DNA of 64,000 bases from JAAYUD01 sp963676865 (lineage in GTDB: Bacteria; Bacteroidota; Bacteroidia; Bacteroidales; Bacteroidaceae), in the NCBI GenBank assembly GCA_963676865.2, contig CAXXSS010000001.1, forward strand, positions 2,356,001 to 2,420,000. The letters run 5' to 3'. The translations under genes were made by a program, and so were the position numbers. Positions 34,167 through 43,760 of this stretch are shown in pieces. The stretch's first letter is position 1. Each line of letters opens with the position of its first letter. A model generated the notes under the pieces. The model had not been told where the DNA came from. It was given only the letters and a program-made list of their open reading frames with translations, and ran no database searches.

Positions 34167-34514
34167 GATATTTCTTCTATAAATTAGTAATCGACTGTCT
34201 TATCAAAGTAGGTAACGTGGCATGCTTTGATATTAGGCAGTTACAAACTAAATAAAAAATAGTGATTGAGTGATGATAAAAAGTAATAAAAAAGATCCGG
34301 CAGATGCAAATAGACCAAATATTACTCTTCTTTGAATATATTTTATCCTTCTCTCTTTTCAAAAAATCGTTATTTTGCATTGTCTATTGCATGATATTGT
34401 ATAAAATTGCAAATGAAAGCCGTGTCCCCTTTAATTGGTTCTTGCAAAAGGGAAGAAAGCTCGTATTGGAGATAAAATTTGATGATAATAATAAATTCAA
34501 GTGAAAAACAATTT
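34167..34514. other. intergenic region between divergent galM and GtaA-like genes
   Basis: AT-rich, no protein-like frame. TTATTTTGC at 34371-34379 is a near-match to the -7 element in the plus direction; no clear regulator site seen. Confidence 0.4.
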
Positions 34515-37046
34515 ATGAAAAGAAATGTATTAATGGCAGCTGCTTTACTTGTCGGCATAATGTGTCAGGCTCAAACGGCTGCGGTATTCAAACCTTATAG
34601 AGATACGAAGCTGCGTCTGCCTTCGGTTCCTCTTCTTGTTTCGGACCCTTATTTTTCTATATGGTCGCCTTACGATAGATTATCGGATGGCGCAACGAAA
34701 CATTGGACGGACGCCGATAAACCTTTGTCGGGCATCGTACGTGTAGACGGCAAGTCTTATCGTTTTATGGGCGAAGAGCAACGTCCTGTATTAGAAACCA
34801 TTCTTCCCATGTCTGATGAACAGACTTGGGAGGCTCAGTATACTCGGACCAAACCGGTGGGAGAATGGCAACGGATGGATTATGATGCACGAGGATGGAC
34901 GAATGGCAATGCCGCTTTTGGTTCTTCGGAGATGTCGCATGTAGGCACGCAATGGGGTGGAGATAATACCGATATTTATATTCGCCGTACTTTCATCATT
35001 GATGACAAACTCGACCTCTCGAAAGATTGGTATTTGCGTTATTCGCATGATGACGTGTTTGAATTGTACATTAATGGACGGCAGGTGGTCTCTACCGGAG
35101 AAACATGGAAAGACGGGGTGGCGCTGAAATTGACAGAAGAGATGAAGAAGATGCTACGTCGAGGAAAAAATGTGATCGCTGCACATTGCCACAATACTAC
35201 GGGTGGAGCTTATGTCGATTTTGGCCTGTATAGAGATATGGCAAAGGCGTCGGTGCCGATGGAAGTGGCCAAACAGAAATCGGTGAATGTGTTGGCTACT
35301 TCGTCTTACTATACTTTCGCGTGTGGTCCTGTGGTGTTGGATGTCGTCTTTACGGCTCCACAGCTTATCAATAACCTGGATTTACTCTCTACACCGATAA
35401 ACTATATATCATATAGGGTACATTCATTAGATAAGAAATCACATAATGTTCAGCTGTACGTTGCTACAACTCCCGAAATTGCTGTCAACGAACCTAGTCA
35501 ACCTACCGTTTCGACACTCTTATCGAAGAATGGCATTGATTATGTAAAGGCCGGAACGATTGACCAACCCATTTGTGCTAAGAAAGGTGATGCCATTTGT
35601 ATCGACTGGGGATATGCTTACCTTGCCGGAATTGAGGGAAAAGACAATCAGATAAGTTTGGGCGATTGTGGAGAAATGAAACAAACGTTTGTAACTCAAG
35701 GAACATTGCTTCCGAGTAGTAAGCAATGCATAAGCCGTAAACTGTCCGATATGCCTGCTATGGCGTATGCTCACAATTTCGGAGAAGTCGGGAAAGAAGG
35801 AAAGTCTGGCTATCTGATGGTAGGCTATGATGATATCTATTCGATTGAATACATGTACGACAGACGTATGGCCTATTGGAAGCACGATGGTAAGGTAGAT
35901 ATATTGCAGGCTTTTGAAAACCTCAGAGATAACTACGATACGATAATGGATCAGTGCAGGGCTCTCGACAAACGAATTTATGATGATGCATTCAATGCCG
36001 GTGGCGAAAAATATGCGGAGATTTGCTCGGGGGCTTACCGTCAGGTTATATCTGCTCATAAACTGTTTACGGATAATCAAGGGCATCTGCTCTTCTTCTC
36101 GAAAGAGAACAATAGCAACGGTTGTGTCAATACGGTCGATCTGACGTATCCATCCGCTCCGCTCTTTCTTGTCTATAATCCCGATTTGGAAAAGGCGATG
36201 ATGACAAGTATCTTTGAGTATAGTCGTTCTGGAAGATGGACCAAACCATTTGCAGCTCACGATTTGGGAACTTATCCGATTGCCAACGGACAGGTGTATG
36301 GAGGGGACATGCCACTTGAGGAAGCAGGCAATATGCTTACGTTGGCAGCATCGATCTCTAAGATTGAAGGTAATACCAACTATGTGAAGCAATATTGGGA
36401 CTTGCTGACTACTTGGACCGACTACCTCGTCGAAAATGGTCAGGATCCCACCAATCAACTTTGTACGGACGATTTTGCCGGACATTGGGCACACAATGCC
36501 AATCTCTCCGTAAAAGCGATTATGGGAATTGCAGGCTACAGTGAGATGGCTCGGATGCAAGGATTACCTGACGTTGCCGATAAATATGCTGCAATAGCAC
36601 AGAAAATGGCTGCGAAATGGGAAACGATGGCTTCTGAGGGCGATCATTATCGATTGGCTTTCGACAGAGCCGATACCTGGAGCCAGAAGTACAACATGAT
36701 TTGGGATAAAATGTGGAAACTGAATTTGTTTCCCAATGGAGCGATGGATAAGGAAGTGAACCATTATCTGGGCAAACAGAATGCCTACGGGTTGCCTTTG
36801 GATTGCCGCAAGGATTATACGAAATCCGACTGGGTGATGTGGACTGCGGCGATGGCTTCGGATAAAGCCACATTCGAACGCTTTGTTGACCCTATCTACA
36901 AATACATTAACGAGACTTCTTCCAGAGTACCTATTAGCGATTGGCACGATACGGTAACGGCCAAGATGATGGCATTCAAGGCACGCTCCGTTATAGGAGG
37001 CTATTGGATGAAAGTGCTTATGGATAGAGAATTACAGAAAAAGTAA
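34515..37046 (+). CDS. GtaA-like protein (DUF4964-DUF5127-DUF4965-DUF1793 type)
   Basis: 843 residues from ATG 34515, which starts the signal peptide (MKRNVLMAAALLVGIMCQAQ). Domains in order: DUF4964-like (AVFKPYRDTKLRLPSVPLLV, YFSIWSPYDRLSDGATKHWT), an inserted galactose-binding-like sandwich at ~100-230 (WYLRYSHDDVFELYINGRQV), DUF5127, DUF4965 (AHDLGTYPIANGQVYGGDMP) and a C-terminal helical domain like DUF1793 (YNMIWDKMWKLNLFPNGAMD). The family is named after fungal glutaminase A, but the Bacteroides members are probably six-hairpin carbohydrate-active proteins. Periplasmic. Activity uncertain. Confidence 0.85.
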   Translation: MKRNVLMAAALLVGIMCQAQTAAVFKPYRDTKLRLPSVPLLVSDPYFSIWSPYDRLSDGATKHWTDADKPLSGIVRVDGKSYRFMGEEQRPVLETILPMSDEQTWEAQYTRTKPVGEWQRMDYDARGWTNGNAAFGSSEMSHVGTQWGGDNTDIYIRRTFIIDDKLDLSKDWYLRYSHDDVFELYINGRQVVSTGETWKDGVALKLTEEMKKMLRRGKNVIAAHCHNTTGGAYVDFGLYRDMAKASVPMEVAKQKSVNVLATSSYYTFACGPVVLDVVFTAPQLINNLDLLSTPINYISYRVHSLDKKSHNVQLYVATTPEIAVNEPSQPTVSTLLSKNGIDYVKAGTIDQPICAKKGDAICIDWGYAYLAGIEGKDNQISLGDCGEMKQTFVTQGTLLPSSKQCISRKLSDMPAMAYAHNFGEVGKEGKSGYLMVGYDDIYSIEYMYDRRMAYWKHDGKVDILQAFENLRDNYDTIMDQCRALDKRIYDDAFNAGGEKYAEICSGAYRQVISAHKLFTDNQGHLLFFSKENNSNGCVNTVDLTYPSAPLFLVYNPDLEKAMMTSIFEYSRSGRWTKPFAAHDLGTYPIANGQVYGGDMPLEEAGNMLTLAASISKIEGNTNYVKQYWDLLTTWTDYLVENGQDPTNQLCTDDFAGHWAHNANLSVKAIMGIAGYSEMARMQGLPDVADKYAAIAQKMAAKWETMASEGDHYRLAFDRADTWSQKYNMIWDKMWKLNLFPNGAMDKEVNHYLGKQNAYGLPLDCRKDYTKSDWVMWTAAMASDKATFERFVDPIYKYINETSSRVPISDWHDTVTAKMMAFKARSVIGGYWMKVLMDRELQKK

Positions 37047-37082
37047 CGCTGAATGATATCTGTAGTATCGCCTTAATATATA

Positions 37083-37119
37083 TTATCGCCGAGACCAAAG
37101 AGATAGGTCTCGGCGATAA
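37083..37119. terminator. strong hairpin after the GtaA-like gene
   Basis: Perfect 14-bp stem (37083-37096 with 37106-37119), GC-rich, 9-nt loop, between convergent genes. No long T-run follows on either strand, so it may act as a transcript-stabilising end structure. Confidence 0.6.
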
Positions 37120-37141
37120 AAAGAGAGAGTTTAAATTTGAA

Positions 37142-37183
37142 AACGAGTAAGACATTGTCTCTATTGATAACGTCTTACTCGTT
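37142..37183. terminator. second hairpin between convergent genes
   Basis: AACGAGTAAGAC (37142-37153) pairs perfectly with GTCTTACTCGTT (37172-37183); CGCTTTT follows. Probably the terminator shared by the convergent genes. Confidence 0.6.
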
Positions 37184-37194
37184 CGCTTTTGAGT

Positions 37195-39522
37195 CTATTT
37201 TGTGTTTTTTATTGTTCCGGCGTCGTTGTCCGAGTTATTCAGCTGTTTTTCTGCTGCTTTGTATTTACGCCCGAAGCTGATGTTCCAAGTGACTGTCGCT
37301 ACAACGAGGCGAGAGCTTTCGCGCAGATACCACGTGTTGTAAGACGGGGCGTATTTGTTCCAATTCTTGGTAGGGCGATTATAACTATTGCGTCCGGCAA
37401 ATGGATTGAAAGTGGTGATTCCGAAACTCATGTCTTTATGTTTGTATTTTAGTGATAACATGTGGATATTTTCTCCGTAGGTTAGTGTCTCTCCATAAAA
37501 ATCGTTTTGATGGCTGTAAATCTGGAACGAAGAGATGAAGTTCTTGTATACTAAAGATGCACCTGCACGATAATACCAATTGGTGTATGTGTGATGATAA
37601 TCCGTGCCTTTGCTATCGAAGTAACTCATGCCTCCGGTGAAGTTAAGGTTTAAGATGTCTTTTATAGGTCCGAACTGTAGATTGATTTCTGAATTTACCT
37701 TCTGCCAGTTTTGTTGATTGAGCGTTGTGCGTATGAATTTGTTGTTCTCGCGCAGTGTCTCTTCCATAATGGGATTGCCTTGATACATATAGAAAAGATT
37801 GATTCCGCTGGATAGTAATCCGCTACGCCATTGGGCATAGAGAGAATTGCTCCATGCGTATGATACTTTGAGATTGGGGTTGCCTCGGCGTATTTGCAGA
37901 GAATCAATAATTTGTTCTACATTGCTTAAATCTGATAGGCTCGGGGCGTTGTAATAAAGTTCGCTCGAGAGTCTGATCGAAGCTTTGTCGGAGAAAGTAT
38001 ACCCCAATTTGGCCTTTGGATAGAAAAGGAACTTGCGGTACGTATTATTATCCTGTTGTGTCCAGAAATAACTTAAGTAAGATCCCAAAGAATAATTGAG
38101 TTGCTTGTTTTGGCCTTTGTATTCGATAAAACTTGCCGATCGTCCTTCGTGCATATTGGTGTTGGTATTGATGGTGCCTAGGTACTGGTTGCCTGTATAC
38201 GATTGCGAATAGCGTGTACCGATGCAGATAGACTGAGACGCATTGAGTCCTTTCTCGTATATAGCTTCTGCAATCAGCGAATATTTCTTGCCATTGATTT
38301 TCGAATAGATATCGGTAGCGATTGTTTCGTCTTTCGTTTCGGTATAGTTGCGGCGGTTTCGAGTGTCGATATAAGTGCTTACGACATCCAATATAAGGTG
38401 TTGACGATTTTTATAATTGCGTTGAAAATATAGATCGAGAGAAGGGGTCATAGAAGAGTTCTTGGTACAATCGATCATGTGTACGCTGTTGCTCCTATCT
38501 GTCTCGGGGAATAACAGACTTCTTGTATCCATCTTTTGATTATAGTAAAAAGTGTTTAATGTTGCATTAAAAAACCACTTTTCGCCTTCCTGATAGTTGT
38601 AATAAAAGCTTAACGGAATATGATCTTCGATGAAGGTGCTGGGGGTGCCTTCTTCTTTACGCGTAAAAGAAGCCGCGTTGTCGAAATTGAATGTTTCCGA
38701 ATTTTTTCTCCAATAACCTTTTAGATTACGGTACGATCCATAGAGGTCCATTCCGAATTCGGACTTTTGATGATTGAATTTGAATATCAGTTCGTCCTCT
38801 CCGAATCCGGTGAACGGGGAATTTTCTAAATCGGCTGCTATATATCCTCCGGATATGGCACGTTTGGTAATGTAATCGATAACCGCTGCAACGTTTTCTC
38901 CATATCGCATCGAAGGATTGTCATGATACTCGACGCGTATAATATCTTCGGGGCGCAATGCTTTGATTTGTTGAATTTCAGCTTTGGTGCCATTGATACG
39001 TAGCTGTACTTCGCCCTGGTTGGACGATGTGATGGAATTGCGCACCGGATCAACAGTCAACTGATTGAGGTGCATCTGCCAGAGTAGTTCGATTGCATTG
39101 GTCGATGCTTTAATTTGGTAAGCACTCGGAAGCACTATCTTTTTTTCGAATCCGTTGATGACGTGCGAACCTTTGATGACAACCTCATTCAGGGCGATAG
39201 ATGCCGAGTCCATCTTGATATCTCCCAAGTCGGTATTATGCGAGAGAGAGGGAAGTTGAATGATTCGGTTAGTATATCCGATGCTCGAAAGGCAAATTCT
39301 ATAATTGCCCGGTTGTACATTATTCATTCGAAAATGGCCTGCTTGATCTGCAATACATCCGGTGACAAATGATGAATCTGTCTTTTGCAATACGATGTTT
39401 GCATATTCGACTGCTGCCTTTTCGGAGGTGATGTGTCCTTTGATATAATATTCTTGAGCATGAACGGAGAGTGTTGCGCTGATAGCAATAAAAAGCAATT
39501 TAATCTTGTGTACCCACTTCAT
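37195..39522 (-). CDS. outer-membrane beta-barrel protein (TonB receptor-like, OMP_b-brl_3 type)
   Basis: 775 residues with signal peptide (MKWVHKIKLLFIAISATLSV then HAQ). Residues ~23-105 are a CarboxypepD_reg-like domain (YYIKGHITSEKAAVEYANIV, GNYRICLSSIGYTNR). A plug-like region follows (LRINGTKAEIQQIKALRPED, then IIRVEYHDNPSMRYGENVAA). The remaining ~550 residues form the barrel. No TonB box is obvious. Monocistronic, with no SusD partner, so not a classical SusCD importer. Confidence 0.85.
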   Translation of the reverse strand: MKWVHKIKLLFIAISATLSVHAQEYYIKGHITSEKAAVEYANIVLQKTDSSFVTGCIADQAGHFRMNNVQPGNYRICLSSIGYTNRIIQLPSLSHNTDLGDIKMDSASIALNEVVIKGSHVINGFEKKIVLPSAYQIKASTNAIELLWQMHLNQLTVDPVRNSITSSNQGEVQLRINGTKAEIQQIKALRPEDIIRVEYHDNPSMRYGENVAAVIDYITKRAISGGYIAADLENSPFTGFGEDELIFKFNHQKSEFGMDLYGSYRNLKGYWRKNSETFNFDNAASFTRKEEGTPSTFIEDHIPLSFYYNYQEGEKWFFNATLNTFYYNQKMDTRSLLFPETDRSNSVHMIDCTKNSSMTPSLDLYFQRNYKNRQHLILDVVSTYIDTRNRRNYTETKDETIATDIYSKINGKKYSLIAEAIYEKGLNASQSICIGTRYSQSYTGNQYLGTINTNTNMHEGRSASFIEYKGQNKQLNYSLGSYLSYFWTQQDNNTYRKFLFYPKAKLGYTFSDKASIRLSSELYYNAPSLSDLSNVEQIIDSLQIRRGNPNLKVSYAWSNSLYAQWRSGLLSSGINLFYMYQGNPIMEETLRENNKFIRTTLNQQNWQKVNSEINLQFGPIKDILNLNFTGGMSYFDSKGTDYHHTYTNWYYRAGASLVYKNFISSFQIYSHQNDFYGETLTYGENIHMLSLKYKHKDMSFGITTFNPFAGRNSYNRPTKNWNKYAPSYNTWYLRESSRLVVATVTWNISFGRKYKAAEKQLNNSDNDAGTIKNTK

Positions 39523-39892
39523 AATTATTGTTTATTCGTTTCTGTTTAGACGGTACCGTTAAGATTTTCGTTGCATCAGAAAAACGAATTTAATAATTGT
39601 TTATGGTATATCGCTAATTTTTAGAATTCGTGTTGCGATAAGTTAATAAGCTCTTGTGCGTTTAGTAATATTGGGCACTGTATAAGGGTGTTATACTTTC
39701 TTGATAAGGGAACTTACTATTTTAAATAGTTCAGGTTCCCATTGTATAGCTTATCTGAAAACGCTCTTTTTATGTTTTACTGGACACCAATTATTGAGAT
39801 AATTTTAATTTTCTCTTTTTAATCTTCGGATCTCATTGCATATCTATAGTGATGAATTGAATAGATGAATTTGCTTTCATAGATATTTCGGA
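39523..39892. other. intergenic region with a nested hairpin
   Basis: No protein-like frame. A structured element lies at 39708-39740: outer stem GGGAAC/GTTCCC and inner stem ACTATTT/AAATAGT with small internal loops. It could be an RNA element at the end of the amr transcript, or chance. Confidence 0.35.
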
Positions 39893-40912
39893 TTACCACA
39901 CCCCATTGATATAAGTTCCGCAATGGCTGCATTTGTTTTCTTTGATCTGATTTTGCAGAATATTGAATCCGTCTCTTTTTATTAAAAGTCTGCCGCAAGA
40001 AGGGCAGTAAGTGTTTTCTCCATAAATCTCCGGTGTGTTTCCAAGATAGACATATTTTATTCCTTCGTCCTGAGCTATGCGGCGAGCTTCTGTTAAAATA
40101 CTGAGCGGAGTGGGTTGGAGAATTCGCATCCGATAAGAAGGATAAAATCGGCTGAAGTGGAGCGGTGTTTCTTCAAAGCCATTTAATAACAGCCAGCGAC
40201 ACATGTCGCGAATCATTTTAAAGTCATCATTGATCGTAGGGATAACCAAATTAGTGATTTCAAGCCATATTCCTGCCTCTTTCAATGTAAGTAGTGTATT
40301 AAGAACGGGACCAAGTGAAGCATGATTGACACTGTGATAAAGTTTGTCGCTAAATGATTTGAGATCGATGTTGGCTGCATCAATCACAGTGCAGAGCTTT
40401 TTCAATGGCTCAGGGTTGATATATCCGGCAGATACGAGAATGTTCCATATTCCTCTTCTTTGAGCCAACAGAGCCGAATCGAGCATATATTCGTAGAAGG
40501 TGATTGGCTCGTTGTAAGTATAGGCTATGGCAGGGCATTGGTATCGGATACAAGTGTCTACCAATTCCTCCGGTTGCATTTCTATTGTCTCGATGCTATT
40601 GTCTTCGATTTGTGATATATCGGCATTTTGGCAGTTATTGCAGGATAAATTACATCCGGTAGTACCTATTGATAGACAGTTCATGGCAGGGTGGAAGTGT
40701 AGTAGCGGTTTCTTTTCTACCGGATCTATGTGTAGTGCGCAAGGGCGTCCGTATACAGAAGAGTATATAATATGTTCTTTGCAGAACCGATTACGACATA
40801 AGCCATATTGTCCTTCTTCCAAATGGCAGTGATGAGGACAAAGATCGCATTCGGCGCCCTTGTCTGTAGGGTGATAAAAAGTGGCTATTGTTGCAGCATA
40901 AGTATCGGTCAT
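39893..40912 (-). CDS. amrS: AmmeMemoRadiSam system radical SAM enzyme
   Basis: 339 residues. N-terminal Cys-rich segment (CDLCPHHCHLEEGQYGLC), the radical SAM cluster motif in GTTGCNLSCNNCQNADISQ (C-x3-C-x2-C), SAM-binding region AYTYNEPITFYEYML, and a C-terminal zinc-ribbon-like C-x2-C...C-x2-C (CPSCGRLLIKRDG, then CSHCGTY). This is the PflA-like protein of the AmmeMemoRadiSam set; its substrate is not established. It lies 2 bp after the Memo-AMMECR1 gene on the same strand, so both are one operon. Confidence 0.93.
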   Translation of the reverse strand: MTDTYAATIATFYHPTDKGAECDLCPHHCHLEEGQYGLCRNRFCKEHIIYSSVYGRPCALHIDPVEKKPLLHFHPAMNCLSIGTTGCNLSCNNCQNADISQIEDNSIETIEMQPEELVDTCIRYQCPAIAYTYNEPITFYEYMLDSALLAQRRGIWNILVSAGYINPEPLKKLCTVIDAANIDLKSFSDKLYHSVNHASLGPVLNTLLTLKEAGIWLEITNLVIPTINDDFKMIRDMCRWLLLNGFEETPLHFSRFYPSYRMRILQPTPLSILTEARRIAQDEGIKYVYLGNTPEIYGENTYCPSCGRLLIKRDGFNILQNQIKENKCSHCGTYINGVW

Positions 40913-40914
40913 CG

Positions 40915-42444
40915 TTATTCCTCTTTGAAAATGATTGCTTCGTATGTATATAGCTCAGCGTCTTTCCAACCGTCCCAAGCAAGTCCTGCTTTGTCTCGGG
41001 CGCAATGTCCGAGAAACTCTTCTTTTGTCCAGTTGGTCTCTTGCGCTACTTGTGGTAAGAAGGTGCCGCTTAGCCTTCCTTTGGAAATATAAATTCCTTC
41101 TTTGCCATAATCAAACTCATTTATATTGTGAATTCTTTTTAAGGGGGATAGAACCGAAATCTCAATGCTGATATTCTCTAATTCATAAAGCAGTATCGGC
41201 ATAAATCTCGGGTCTTGAAATGCTGCCGCTTTTGCCATTTCTTCAATAATATGATAGAGAGGTGTATCGTTGCCGAAGTGACCGATGCATCCTCTTAGGT
41301 GTCCATCTTTGTAGAGTGTTACAAAGGCTCCACATTTCATTTTCAGTGTTTCGCTTAATTCGTCTTCTGCGCAAGGAGATTCTTGTTGATGATTTAACTT
41401 ATTCGAAATACTATTGCGTGCAATATCGAGAAGTGTGTGCTTCTCTTTCTCTGTGAGGATGAAAGATGCTTTTGTATTCGTCTCTTTTTTTCGTACTACG
41501 GTGAAAGCATGATATCCTACTACTTCTTCTTTTCCACCATATTGCGAGTCGCCCGAATTACGGTAGAGCAGGTGATTGATTTGAATGTTTTTGTCTTGCT
41601 GCGTCAGATACAATAAAAGAGTGATAGCACTTTCTCCGCAAGCACTTGTTGCCAGATTCTCTACATGCAGGTTCTTATTATGCTCTAGAGCATCCATAAA
41701 CTCGTCGAGTTTTCCGCTCTCTATGGCTCTCCCCGTTCTTTCGTCTACCTCTTTTGCATCAGTATACGAAGGATAGTGAGAAAAGTCGCTACTGATGACG
41801 AACAGATTCTTTTCATTGAAATAAGGCTTTAGTATTGTTGCTATCCTTTCAATAATCGGCAAAGATTGAGTCCCGATGATGATAGGTATGACCGGTGCCA
41901 TCTCTTTCAGTCTATATTGCAGAAAGGGCAGTTGCACTTCCAAACAATGTTCTTTCTGGTGAGCTTGAGCATTGCAAACAAATTCTTGATGCTCCTGAAT
42001 CAATTGTTTGCAGAGTTCGGTATCGACTTTTGCTTCTCCTAGTGGAGTCTCATAATAATCGAATTCACTATTGATTGAAGCCCCTTCAAGATAAACATGA
42101 TGACTCGGACCGATGAGGAAAATATGATCGAACTTGCTATCCGCCGAGATTTGTGCAAATGCCGAAGCTGCCACCGCACCCGAGAAAACATATCCGGCAT
42201 GTGGTACGATAACAGCTGCTATTTGTTCTTTACTCTCTGTCTTTGCATAGGGAGCAAAATAACTATCCATCAATTTCTTGATAGAATATTCTTGAGACGG
42301 ATAGAAAGAACCTGCAACGGCCATCGGACGTACTTTCGCGTCTTTGTCTTTCGACCGGCTGTCGGTTTGATTAAAAGAAAGCAATGACATGATAAGTATT
42401 ATTTTTAGTATTGTTGGCACGGTCAATAAAATTTTATATCTCAT
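40915..42444 (-). CDS. AmmeMemoRadiSam system protein B/A fusion (Memo-AMMECR1)
   Basis: 509 residues. An N-terminal hydrophobic stretch (residues ~4-24) suggests membrane anchoring or export. Memo domain ~40-310: RPMAVAGSFYPSQ, VPHAGYVFSGAVAASAFAQ, LIGPSHHVYLEGASI and SSDFSHYPSYTDA, with the His residues of this dioxygenase-like fold. AMMECR1 domain ~330-509: CGAFVTLYKDGHLRGCIGHF, FQDPRFMPI, LPQVAQETNWTKEEFLGH. With amrS it makes up the whole AmmeMemoRadiSam system in two genes. Biochemical role unresolved. Confidence 0.93.
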   Translation of the reverse strand: MRYKILLTVPTILKIILIMSLLSFNQTDSRSKDKDAKVRPMAVAGSFYPSQEYSIKKLMDSYFAPYAKTESKEQIAAVIVPHAGYVFSGAVAASAFAQISADSKFDHIFLIGPSHHVYLEGASINSEFDYYETPLGEAKVDTELCKQLIQEHQEFVCNAQAHQKEHCLEVQLPFLQYRLKEMAPVIPIIIGTQSLPIIERIATILKPYFNEKNLFVISSDFSHYPSYTDAKEVDERTGRAIESGKLDEFMDALEHNKNLHVENLATSACGESAITLLLYLTQQDKNIQINHLLYRNSGDSQYGGKEEVVGYHAFTVVRKKETNTKASFILTEKEKHTLLDIARNSISNKLNHQQESPCAEDELSETLKMKCGAFVTLYKDGHLRGCIGHFGNDTPLYHIIEEMAKAAAFQDPRFMPILLYELENISIEISVLSPLKRIHNINEFDYGKEGIYISKGRLSGTFLPQVAQETNWTKEEFLGHCARDKAGLAWDGWKDAELYTYEAIIFKEE

Positions 42445-42465
42445 ATCATATTTGTTATGAGATAT
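42436..42465 (-). other. hairpin covering the start codon of the Memo-AMMECR1 gene
   Basis: A 10-bp perfect inverted repeat (42436-42445 with 42456-42465). In the minus-strand transcript the 3' arm contains the ATG at 42444, so folding would hide the start. Confidence 0.45.
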
Positions 42466-42477
42466 TTACCTTCATGG

Positions 42478-42508
42478 CAAAGATAATACAACTTATTGCC
42501 AATAGCAA
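42478..42508 (-). promoter_or_regulatory. promoter of the AmmeMemoRadiSam operon
   Basis: Minus strand: TTG at 42508-42506, 20-bp spacer, TATCTTTG at 42485-42478 (exact -7). The leader would be about 30 nt and is mostly the start-codon hairpin. Confidence 0.6.
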
Positions 42509-42525
42509 GAATAAATCTTATTATT

Positions 42526-43596
42526 CTAACCGGTTATCTTCAGCGCATATCCTTTTTTCATGATTGCTTCGATGCAGAGTCTTTCATCCGATTTTAGTGC
42601 TCGTCGCAGATAAGTGATCTGAACGTTCAACGCCAGCGAATTGGCATAAGAATCGTCTCCCCAAACTTGTTTGAGTATTGTCTCACGAGACACTACTTCA
42701 TTGGGGGTATCGGTAAGTAATTTTAATATCTCTGCTTGCCGACTAGTGATGATAACTCTTTCAGTACCGTTGCGTAGTTCATTAAGCGAATAGAAGAATT
42801 CTGTGTTTCCAATATGAATAGCTTCGTCTGTTATATTATCGTCTGCCGGTGGTTGTTTCATCTCGTAAATCATGTTTTTCATAAACTCATGTCGTAGTCT
42901 GTCTATTCGTTTTTGAAAGATAATGGTTCGTATCTGATAGAGTAGGCAAAAGGTTAAGACAAACAAAAGTAGTATACTGCCACTCAGTTGCCATGCCATA
43001 CTTAATAGAATAGGTCTGATAGGTGTTCTTATATCGAATGAAACAGTTTGATATTCTAGTGGGTTATAAGAATATTCAACGTGGACAGTATGATGATTTA
43101 TTTTATGATAACTAGGATAGATAAATAGTCTTTTCGAACTGTAAAAACGATAATTACTAGCCTTCTGATGACCTTTCGAGGTAAGTAAAGAATCCATCGT
43201 TTTCAATCGAAACTGTTGATATCTATCAGAGGTACAACGATTGATCACCATACTTGCTTCTTCGGATGTGATGTTGTTTATCTTTGTCACCCTTTTTATA
43301 TTGTTGCGATAAATGATAAAAGTGCCGTTTGCATGAGGTCCCTTTTTATCGTCCTGCATACTGATTGATAACAACATGCTTATTGTTGGTAACTTAAACT
43401 TGGTATCTTTTTTACTCTCATGAATTCTGATGCTCCGCTCTTGTTCTATCAATGTTTTGCAATCATCATAGAGTTGTTTGTTGTATTCTTCACTACTATA
43501 TAAATATTGGTTATAGAGCCAGTATATTTGTCCGCCGAATATCAATAATATCGTGACGATACTGAGGTACCATACTATTTTAATCCGTTTATCCAT
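42526..43596 (-). CDS. membrane-bound regulator: kinase-type sensor fused to a winged-helix domain
   Basis: 356 residues. Membrane span at ~8-28 (VWYLSIVTILLIFGGQIYWL), periplasmic region ~30-190, second span ~200-222. Then a HisKA-like helix, RLRHEFMKNMIYEMKQPPAD, in which the phospho-acceptor His is replaced by Tyr244. No ATPase domain follows; instead an OmpR-type winged helix (~270-356: SRQAEILKLLTDTPNEVVSR, NSLALNVQITYLRRALKSDE, KKGYALKITG). It is related to the kinase at 20040 (LREDFSYAMIHDMKTP). Probably a one-component regulator working from the membrane on the divergent GLPGLI/barrel genes. Confidence 0.85.
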   Translation of the reverse strand: MDKRIKIVWYLSIVTILLIFGGQIYWLYNQYLYSSEEYNKQLYDDCKTLIEQERSIRIHESKKDTKFKLPTISMLLSISMQDDKKGPHANGTFIIYRNNIKRVTKINNITSEEASMVINRCTSDRYQQFRLKTMDSLLTSKGHQKASNYRFYSSKRLFIYPSYHKINHHTVHVEYSYNPLEYQTVSFDIRTPIRPILLSMAWQLSGSILLLFVLTFCLLYQIRTIIFQKRIDRLRHEFMKNMIYEMKQPPADDNITDEAIHIGNTEFFYSLNELRNGTERVIITSRQAEILKLLTDTPNEVVSRETILKQVWGDDSYANSLALNVQITYLRRALKSDERLCIEAIMKKGYALKITG

Positions 43597-43760
43597 CTTT
43601 TTGGTTTTAGATATGACAAAGATAAATAAAAGATAGGAGCATATTAATAAAATAGTAATAACTTTTTAGACTATAGAGTAATAATGCAGTAATATATATT
43701 ACCTACTTTTTATAAAGATAAAAGGTTACTTTGCTTGTCAAATCAAAAAATATACGACTT

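Noticed and set aside
35520..36560. 346-codon open frame antisense to the GtaA-like gene
   Set aside because: It mirrors a well-conserved real gene, has no domain character, no start context and no promoter; a shadow frame caused by codon bias.
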